Positions 31,889-37,675 of a stretch of DNA of 37,675 nt are shown piece by piece (within the stretch, counting starts at the first letter, position 1; each line of letters begins with the position of its first letter). Both the position numbers and the translations under genes were made by a program. The stretch is taken from the NCBI GenBank assembly GCA_023430045.1, contig JAEZCF010000064.1:1-37675 (forward strand). Reading direction: 5' to 3'. The notes below the pieces were generated by a model. That model made no database searches and was not told where the DNA came from. It was given only the letters and a program-made list of their open reading frames with translations. The DNA is from Pseudomonadota bacterium. Lineage in GTDB: Bacteria > Pseudomonadota > Gammaproteobacteria > Xanthomonadales > Xanthomonadaceae.

Positions 31889-33250
31889 ATGTCCCAGTTG
31901 AATCCCAAAGTCGGCTTCGTCAGCCTTGGCTGCCCGAAGGCCCTGGTCGACTCCGAACGCATCCTCACCCAGCTGCGGGTGGAGGGTTACGACATCGTCC
32001 CGACCTACGACGCCGCCGATGTGGTGGTCGTCAATACCTGTGGCTTCATCGACTCGGCGGTGGCCGAGTCGCTGGATGCCATCGGCGAGGCGATGAACGC
32101 TAACGGAAAGGTGATCGTCACCGGCTGCCTGGGCAAGCGCCCGGAGCAGATCCGCGAGGCCTACCCGAACGTGCTGGCGGTGTCAGGCCCGCAGGACTAC
32201 CTGAGCGTGATGGAAGCCGTGCACGAGGCCATCCCGCCGCGGCACGACCCCTTCGTGGACCTCACCCCGGATTACGGTGTGAAGCTGACTCCGCGTCATT
32301 ATGCGTACCTGAAGATTTCCGAAGGCTGCAACCACCATTGCAGCTTCTGCATCATTCCGTCCATGCGCGGCAGGCTGGTTTCGCGGCCGGTGGACGAGGT
32401 GCTACGCGAGGCCGAGCGGCTGGTGCGCGGCGGCGTGCGTGAACTGCTGGTGGTGTCGCAGGACACCTCGGCCTATGGCGTGGACGTGAAGTACGCCGAG
32501 CGGATGTGGCGCGACAAGGCCTACCAGACCCGCATGAAATCGCTGTGCGAAGGCTTGTCCGAGCTGGATGCCTGGGTGCGCATGCACTACGTCTACCCGT
32601 ATCCGCACGTGGACGATGTGGTGCCGCTGATGGCGGAAAACCGCATCCTTCCGTATCTGGACATTCCCTTCCAGCACGCCAGCCCACGCATCCTGCGCCT
32701 GATGAAGCGTCCTGGTGCCGTGGAAAAGACCCTGGAGCGCGTGCAGAACTGGCGTCGCCTCGCCCCGGACATCACGGTGCGTTCCACCTTCATCGTCGGT
32801 TTCCCCGGCGAGACCGAGGCCGAGTTCGAGGAGTTGCTGTCGTTCCTGGACGAAGCGCAGCTGGACCGTGTCGGTGCCTTCGCCTATTCGCCGGTGGAAG
32901 GCGCGACCGCCAACGCGCTGCCGGATCCCGTGCCGGAGGAGGTGAAGCAGGAGCGCCTCGCGCGGTTCATGGAAAAGCAGGCGGGCATTTCCGCCGCGCG
33001 CCTGGAGGCGAAGATCGGTACGGTGCAGCAATGCCTGGTGGACGTCATCGAAGGCGACATCGCGGTGGCGCGCTCGAAGGCCGATGCGCCGGAGATCGAT
33101 GGTCTGGTGCATATCCAGAATGCCGATGAGGTGCCGCTGCGGGTGGGCGAATTCGTGGACGTGGAAATCACCGAAAGCGATGAGCACGACCTGTATGGTG
33201 ACGCGCTGCCGGCTGCACGACGGCCGGCATTCGACCTCAGGATGCTGTGA
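31889..33250 (+). CDS. rimO: Ribosomal protein S12 methylthiotransferase
   Basis: Radical-SAM methylthiotransferase that modifies aspartate 89 of ribosomal protein S12; 453 residues, slightly longer than E. coli RimO. The N-terminal UPF0004 domain has three cysteines for the auxiliary 4Fe-4S cluster: C15, C51 and C80. The radical-SAM CxxxCxxC is C147/C151/C154 (CNHHCSFC). DIPFQHAS and TFIVGFPGETEAEFEEL are conserved, and the TRAM domain closes the protein. ATG 31889 fits the family N-terminus; a start at 31859 is less likely. The stop overlaps the DUF3025 start (GTGA), so the genes are coupled. Confidence 0.95.
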   Translation: MSQLNPKVGFVSLGCPKALVDSERILTQLRVEGYDIVPTYDAADVVVVNTCGFIDSAVAESLDAIGEAMNANGKVIVTGCLGKRPEQIREAYPNVLAVSGPQDYLSVMEAVHEAIPPRHDPFVDLTPDYGVKLTPRHYAYLKISEGCNHHCSFCIIPSMRGRLVSRPVDEVLREAERLVRGGVRELLVVSQDTSAYGVDVKYAERMWRDKAYQTRMKSLCEGLSELDAWVRMHYVYPYPHVDDVVPLMAENRILPYLDIPFQHASPRILRLMKRPGAVEKTLERVQNWRRLAPDITVRSTFIVGFPGETEAEFEELLSFLDEAQLDRVGAFAYSPVEGATANALPDPVPEEVKQERLARFMEKQAGISAARLEAKIGTVQQCLVDVIEGDIAVARSKADAPEIDGLVHIQNADEVPLRVGEFVDVEITESDEHDLYGDALPAARRPAFDLRML

Positions 33251-34074
33251 ATCCGGCGGCGGCCGCCCTCAACGAGCGCCATCGGCGCTTCGTGCCGCCA
33301 GCACGCGCGGCGGTCGATCCGCGGATTTTCCGGCATCCCCTGTTCGCAGGCCTGGCCCCGTTCCATGATCTGCTTTGCAGCCCTGCCTGGCCGGGCATCG
33401 TGGCGCTGGATGCGCGGCTGGCCCTGCAGGGCAGACGCCTGGTGGAACAGGATGCCTCGCTGCTGGCCGATGGCCTGCATTACGAGACGCGTATCGCGGA
33501 AGGGCGCATCGCCACCCGCGCGCAGAACTGGCATGACCTGTTCAACGCGCTGGTCTGGTCACTGCATCCGACGTTGAAGGCGGCGCTCAATGCGCGCCAG
33601 TGCCTGCATATCGCGGCGATGGGGCAGGGCCAGCGCAATCGCGCGCAGTCCGCGCTGACCCAGTTCGACGAGACCGGGGTGATCGTCCGTGTGCGCGATG
33701 CTGCACCGCTGTCGGCCTGGGACAGGCACGACTGGCCAGCGCTGTTCGAGCCGGCCCTGTGGCAGCAGGAACGCATCGCCATCGTGGCGGTGTTCGGCCA
33801 TGCGCTGATGGAACAGGCATTGCTGCCGGGGCGACTGCTGGTTGGCAAATGCCTGGTGGTGCAGGGCGAGGATGATGCGGCCTGCATCGCGCAGGTGGCG
33901 CAGGCGATTGCCAGCGGGCGCGTACTTGTCGATCCGCTGCAGCTGCGGCCGTTGCCGTTGGCGGGCATTCCGGGTTGGCACGCGGACCAGACAAGCGCGT
34001 TTCATGCGAATTCGGCTTACTTCCGCCCTCTGCGGGAAGGGCGGCTCTACCCTCCGCCGATACGTGCCGTGTAA
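33247..34074 (+). CDS. DUF3025 family protein
   Basis: A soluble protein of 275 residues belonging to DUF3025, unknown function. The family block RAQNWHDLFNALVWSLHPTL is at about 91-110, and GHALMEQAL and DPLQLRPLPLAGIPGWH are typical of its C-terminal half. GTG 33247 overlaps the rimO stop, so it is cotranslated with rimO; this gene order is seen widely in gamma-proteobacteria as I recall. The last 17 or so residues (about YFRPLREGRLYPPPIRAV) are encoded within a degenerate REP element, so the C-terminus has probably been extended or replaced by repeat insertion. Confidence 0.88.
   Translation: MNPAAAALNERHRRFVPPARAAVDPRIFRHPLFAGLAPFHDLLCSPAWPGIVALDARLALQGRRLVEQDASLLADGLHYETRIAEGRIATRAQNWHDLFNALVWSLHPTLKAALNARQCLHIAAMGQGQRNRAQSALTQFDETGVIVRVRDAAPLSAWDRHDWPALFEPALWQQERIAIVAVFGHALMEQALLPGRLLVGKCLVVQGEDDAACIAQVAQAIASGRVLVDPLQLRPLPLAGIPGWHADQTSAFHANSAYFRPLREGRLYPPPIRAV
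34023..34050 (-). repeat. Degenerate SMAG-like REP inside the DUF3025 3' end
   Basis: CCGCCCT and AGGGCGG pair, followed by CTCTAC, so on the minus strand it begins GTAGAGCCGCCC. It lies in the coding sequence of DUF3025, 24 bases before its stop. The second REP at 34089 has the same orientation. Confidence 0.6.
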
Positions 34075-34088
34075 AGCGGCAATGCATC

Positions 34089-34111
34089 AGCCGGGCAAAG
34101 CCCGGCTCTAC
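34089..34111 (-). repeat. SMAG-type REP overlapping the greB stop
   Basis: AGCCGGGC and GCCCGGCT pair around AAA and end in CTAC, so on the minus strand it starts GTAGAGCCGGGC. The TAG of GTAG at 34108-34110 is the greB stop codon. It lies between the convergent DUF3025 and greB genes and could end both transcripts. Confidence 0.75.
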
Positions 34112-34614
34112 GCGCGGTCGTACGCCACGCTGACCACGGCGAAGGTGTGGCGGCCGCCGGGCAGCTCCACCTCGAACTCATCATCCACGCGTTTTTTCAG
34201 TAGCGCCCGCGCCAGCGGGGAGTCGATGCTGATCCAGCCCGAGCCGGCGTCCGTCTCGTCCGGGCCGACGATGCGGTAACGACTCGGTTCGCCGCTGTCC
34301 ACATTCTCCAGTTCCACCCACGCACCGAAGAACACCGCCTGCGGATCGCTGGGTTCGCCGTCGACCACGCGCAGTGCTTCCAGACGCTTGCTGAGATAGC
34401 GCACGCGCCGGTCGATCTCGCCGAGTTGCTTCTTGCGGTAGGTGTACTCGGCATTTTCCGAACGATCGCCCTCGGCCGCTGCCGCCGCCAGTGCCTTGAC
34501 CACATCGGGACGGCGCACGCGCCACAACTCGTCCAGCTCAGCCTTCAGGCGCGCGTGGCCGGACGAGGTGATCAGGGCGGTGCTTTTCTCTGCGGGGGGA
34601 CGCCAGCGGGACAT
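34108..34614 (-). CDS. greB: Transcript cleavage factor GreB
   Basis: Transcription elongation factor of 168 residues that rescues backtracked RNA polymerase by stimulating transcript cleavage. The N-terminal coiled coil ends in an acidic tip with D50 and E53 (GDRSENAEYTYRKKQLGEID, about 49-68), which positions the catalytic magnesium in the polymerase channel. The C-terminal FKBP-like domain holds RYRIVGPDETDAGSGWISID and SPLARALL. The basic patch VRYLSKRLEALRVV supports GreB over GreA. The stop codon is provided by an inserted REP. The upstream gene on the same strand is the HerA-like ATPase. Confidence 0.95.
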   Translation of the reverse strand: MSRWRPPAEKSTALITSSGHARLKAELDELWRVRRPDVVKALAAAAAEGDRSENAEYTYRKKQLGEIDRRVRYLSKRLEALRVVDGEPSDPQAVFFGAWVELENVDSGEPSRYRIVGPDETDAGSGWISIDSPLARALLKKRVDDEFEVELPGGRHTFAVVSVAYDRA

Positions 34615-34680
34615 CTGTGATTCTCTGCGGGACTGCGACCGGACAGCTTACGCGGTTGACGGCCAGAGGCCGTCATCCTG

Positions 34681-36186
34681 CTAGCGCTTGCCGCCGAAAA
34701 TGCCGCCCAGGATGCCGCGCACGATCTGGTTGCCAAGTTTCGTGCCGACCGTGCGGGTCGTCTGCTTGGCCATGGTTTCGATCATGCCCTGGCGGCGCCG
34801 GGTGCCGAAGATCGCATCCTTGATGGACTGGCTGAAACCACCGGCCTCTGCGTCGTCCTGCTGGCGGGTCCGTGCCTTGGGTGCGTCGGCTTTCTCGACT
34901 GCTGTCCGTGCCCGCTGCGCCAACAGTTCGGCCGCCGATTCGCGGTTGACCGCGGTGTCGTAGCGCATGCCCACCGGGCTGCCGGCACGGACCTGCGCGC
35001 GTTCGGCATCGGTGACCGGACCCATCCGGCAGCGTGGCGGTGCGATCAGTGTCTGTTGCACGGGCATGGGAACCCCCTTGTCCTGCAGCGTGGACACCAG
35101 CGCTTCACCGGTACCCAGCTGGCCGAGTGCACGTGCCACGTCCAGCTTCGGGTTGGGTACGAAGGTTTCGGCTGCTGTTTTCACTGCTTTCTGGTCGCGA
35201 GGAGTGAAGGCGCGCAATGCATGCTGCACGCGGTTGCCCAGCTGGCCGAGGATGTTGGCCGGCACGTCATCCGGGAACTGCGAACAGAAATACACGCCCA
35301 CGCCCTTGGAGCGGATCAACCGGACCACCTGCTCGATGCGCTGCACCAGCGCCGGCGGCGCATCGTCGAACAGCAGGTGCGCCTCGTCGAAGATGAAGAC
35401 CAGTTTCGGCTTCTCCAGGTCGCCCACCTCCGGCAGGGTTTCGAACAGTTCCGACAGCAGCCACAGCAGGAAAGTGGAATAGAGCTTCGGCCGCAGCACC
35501 AGCTGGTCCGCGGCAAGAATGCCGATCACGCCGCGACCATCGTGGTTCACCCGCATCAGGTCGGCCAGCTCCAGGGCCGGCTCGCCGAAGAAGGCTTCGC
35601 CGCCTTCCTGGGACAGGCGCAGCAGGGCACGCTGGATCGCCGCGACGGACTGTGCGCTGACCAGCCCGTAACCGGTGGAGATGTCCTTGCGCTCTTCGGC
35701 CACCAGGCCAAGCAGGGCGCGCAGGTCATCCAGGTCCAGCAGCAGCAGGCCCCGGTCGTCGGCCAGCTTGAATACGATGTCCAGCACGCCGGCCTGGGTG
35801 TCGCTCAGTTCGAGGATGCGCGAGAGCAGGGTCGGCCCCATCTCGCTCACGGTGGTGCGCACCGGATGGCCGAGCTTGCCGTACAGGTCCCAGAAAACGG
35901 TCGGGCTGGCGGCCGGTGCGTAGTCGGCCACGCCGATCTGCGCAGCACGCTGCAGCAGGCTGTCATCGCCCGTACCGGGAACCGCCAGGCCGGACACGTC
36001 GCCCTTCACGTCGGCCAGGAACACCGGCACGCCGATCCGCGAAAAGCCTTCGGCCAGGGTCATCAGGGTCACTGTCTTGCCGGTACCCGTCGCACCCGCG
36101 ACCAGCCCGTGGCGGTTGCCCAGCTTCGGCAACAGGGTGACGGGAACGTCGTCGGTGATGCCTTTGCCGAGCAGAATGGGTTCCAT
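34681..36186 (-). CDS. HerA-like P-loop ATPase (DUF853/YjgR family)
   Basis: P-loop ATPase of 501 residues in the DUF853 family (E. coli YjgR), related to HerA/FtsK translocases. Walker A GATGTGKT is at 31-38 and Walker B LVFIFDEAH at 262-270. The FADVKGDVSGLA block follows Walker A, and FCSQFPDDVPANILGQLGNR carries the sensor region. The C-terminus has a basic stretch and a glycine-rich end (VRGILGGIFGGKR). The cellular role is not established; DNA translocation is inferred from the fold. GGAAGG lies eight bases before ATG 36186. It is divergent from the lytic transglycosylase. Confidence 0.9.
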   Translation of the reverse strand: MEPILLGKGITDDVPVTLLPKLGNRHGLVAGATGTGKTVTLMTLAEGFSRIGVPVFLADVKGDVSGLAVPGTGDDSLLQRAAQIGVADYAPAASPTVFWDLYGKLGHPVRTTVSEMGPTLLSRILELSDTQAGVLDIVFKLADDRGLLLLDLDDLRALLGLVAEERKDISTGYGLVSAQSVAAIQRALLRLSQEGGEAFFGEPALELADLMRVNHDGRGVIGILAADQLVLRPKLYSTFLLWLLSELFETLPEVGDLEKPKLVFIFDEAHLLFDDAPPALVQRIEQVVRLIRSKGVGVYFCSQFPDDVPANILGQLGNRVQHALRAFTPRDQKAVKTAAETFVPNPKLDVARALGQLGTGEALVSTLQDKGVPMPVQQTLIAPPRCRMGPVTDAERAQVRAGSPVGMRYDTAVNRESAAELLAQRARTAVEKADAPKARTRQQDDAEAGGFSQSIKDAIFGTRRRQGMIETMAKQTTRTVGTKLGNQIVRGILGGIFGGKR

Positions 36187-36312
36187 GGTCCAGCCTTCCG
36201 GTGATGAATGGGCTCAATGTTAACCGGCAGCATGGCAAGCGGCTGCGGCCGGGTTGCCCGGACCTTGGCGGCACCGCTACTCTGCCTGCCTGTTTCGCAC
36301 ACAGTGCCAAAA

Positions 36313-37675
36313 ATGTCCGTTCCTGTCCTGCTTGCTCGCGGCTTGCCCGTCCTGGCCGTGGCCAGCCTGCTTGTTGCTGTTCCCGACGCCCACGCGCAAC
36401 GTGTTTCCACCCGCGACCGCGCCAAGGCGGAGGCCCTGGAGCAGCGGATGGGGGCGGCAGAGAAGCGCTATACCGATGCGCTGGTGCGGGTGGCCAATGC
36501 CGATCCCAAGGGCAGCAGCGAGGCCGACGCCGCGCTGGAGGACATGGAAGATGTGCTGAGCGCGTGCGTGGGCCAGAAGGGCTGCCAGATGAGCACGCTG
36601 CTGGCGACGTACAAGCGCCTGCTCAAGCGCGATGCAGACGCCGAAGCCGATGAAAGCGTGGCCGACGAGGCCGGTGACAGCCTGCAGGCCGATCCGGACC
36701 ATATAGGGCCGTTGACCGCGGATGTGCCCGAAGCCGCGCGCGCGGCCGCACTGCTGAACGACAAGCGGCATGCATTCGACAACATGGTGGAGTACAACCC
36801 TGCCATCCAGGCGGGCATCCGCCGCTGGCTGACCGACATGCGCCCGGCGCTGCTGACCAGCTACGAGAACTACCAGAACCTGCGCGCGGTGATGTGGCCG
36901 GAATGGGAAAAGCGCGGGCTGCCCGAAGCGCTGTTGTTCGGCATCATGGCCAAGGAGTCCAATGGCCGCGTGCATGCGTCTTCGCGCGCCGGGGCCGCAG
37001 GCCTGATGCAGTTCATGCCGGCCACCGGCCGCCGTTTCGGCCTGGGAGAAGATGGGACCGGGTTCGACACCCGCTTCGATCCGCGCAGTGCCGCCGAGGC
37101 GAGCGCCACCTATCTGAACGAACGCCTGCGGCAGCTCAACAACAACGTGGAACTGTCCCTGGCCGGCTACAACGGCGGCGAAGGCCGTGCCGCGCGCGTG
37201 TACAACCAGAATGCCGGGCAGGGGTTCTGGGTGGACAGCGTTTACAGCCAGTTCCCGGCCGAAACCAGGGATTATGTGCCGATGGTGATCGCCGCGGCCT
37301 GGATCTTCCTGCACCCGCAGCAGTACGGGGTGGAGTTCCCGAAGCTCAGCGCGCAGCCGGCCACGGTGCGTCTGGCGAAGTCGAGCACCATCTATGAGTT
37401 GACCATCTGCCTGGGCAGCCACGGCACACGCGATGGCTACATGCGCGCGCTGCGCAACCTCAACCCGCGTTATGAAGCCGATGGCTGGATTCCCGCAGGC
37501 ACGCTCATCAACGCCACTACGCGCATTGCCGGCCTGTATGCCCGCAACTGCGTCAGCGGCCCGCGCGCGGACCTGGCGCGCACGTTGATCACTGCCGACC
37601 TCAATGCGGCCATCGTGCGGCCCAGTGCGGCCAGCTATACCGGCAATGTCGCGGTGGGTGGCGTGGTGCCGGTGG
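36313..37675 (+). CDS. Lytic transglycosylase (SLT, GH23-like), 3' end cut by window
   Basis: Exported peptidoglycan lytic transglycosylase; 454 codons are visible and the frame runs off the window. A signal peptide ends near AHA-Q (29). A helical, partly acidic region (about 30-180) precedes the SLT domain, with the catalytic glutamate E215 in AKESNG. The GLMQFMPATGRRFGL and AGYNGGEGRAARV motifs follow, as in MltD-like enzymes. A LysM-like stretch (TIYEL...LRNLNPRY...IPAGTLI) appears near residues 358-395. It cleaves the glycan strand to give anhydromuropeptides. ATG 36313 begins the signal peptide. Family is clear; the exact type (MltD-like) is likely. Confidence 0.9.
   Translation, partial: MSVPVLLARGLPVLAVASLLVAVPDAHAQRVSTRDRAKAEALEQRMGAAEKRYTDALVRVANADPKGSSEADAALEDMEDVLSACVGQKGCQMSTLLATYKRLLKRDADAEADESVADEAGDSLQADPDHIGPLTADVPEAARAAALLNDKRHAFDNMVEYNPAIQAGIRRWLTDMRPALLTSYENYQNLRAVMWPEWEKRGLPEALLFGIMAKESNGRVHASSRAGAAGLMQFMPATGRRFGLGEDGTGFDTRFDPRSAAEASATYLNERLRQLNNNVELSLAGYNGGEGRAARVYNQNAGQGFWVDSVYSQFPAETRDYVPMVIAAAWIFLHPQQYGVEFPKLSAQPATVRLAKSSTIYELTICLGSHGTRDGYMRALRNLNPRYEADGWIPAGTLINATTRIAGLYARNCVSGPRADLARTLITADLNAAIVRPSAASYTGNVAVGGVVPV

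Overview
The window looks like a chromosome segment from the Xanthomonadaceae, most likely Stenotrophomonas. I infer this from high-GC codon use, 12-bp GTAG...CTAC stem-loops of the SMAG (Stenotrophomonas GTAG) REP type, and the gene content: slyD, gor, apbC, dcd, rimO, greB, an Oar-like TonB receptor and paired M13 peptidases. No rRNA, tRNA, insertion sequence, phage gene or CRISPR array was seen.

Layout. (1) 1-7025, core-like and very GC-rich: two NlpC/P60 cell-wall hydrolases (one a lipoprotein) with a Clp/CRP-type operator between them, slyD, a DUF418 membrane protein, glutathione reductase, an EamA exporter overlapping an alkyltransferase-like DNA repair protein, and a rhomboid protease. 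(2) 7185-17903, lower in GC by spot counts and apparently accessory: a four-gene minus-strand operon (deacetylase, 3-hydroxyisobutyrate-dehydrogenase-like, NTF2-fold, SDR) divergent from a LysR regulator; then an aromatic-acid-type MFS transporter, an epimerase-type SDR and an exported NTF2-fold protein; then a second LysR regulator divergent from a hydrolase, methyltransferase and NTF2-fold operon. This reads as small-molecule uptake and modification under two LysR switches, but the substrate cannot be told. (3) 18087-27307, a VOC/PhnB-like protein, a 1010-residue TonB-dependent receptor, and two M13 metallopeptidase paralogs flanking a small secreted six-cysteine protein. One M13 paralog has lost a zinc histidine, the transition-state histidine and the NAYY motif. 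(4) 27536-37675, core-like: apbC, dcd, an operon of dienelactone hydrolase, HIT protein and a 55-residue membrane protein, a DUF3472-like ricin-lectin exoprotein, rimO-DUF3025, greB, a HerA-like ATPase, and a lytic transglycosylase cut by the window end.

The points most worth a second look are the degenerate M13 paralog, the lysine-less SDR inside the accessory block, the accessory block as a possible uncharacterised pathway, and REP elements that have moved into the 3' ends of apbC, DUF3025 and greB, supplying two stop codons and one C-terminus.
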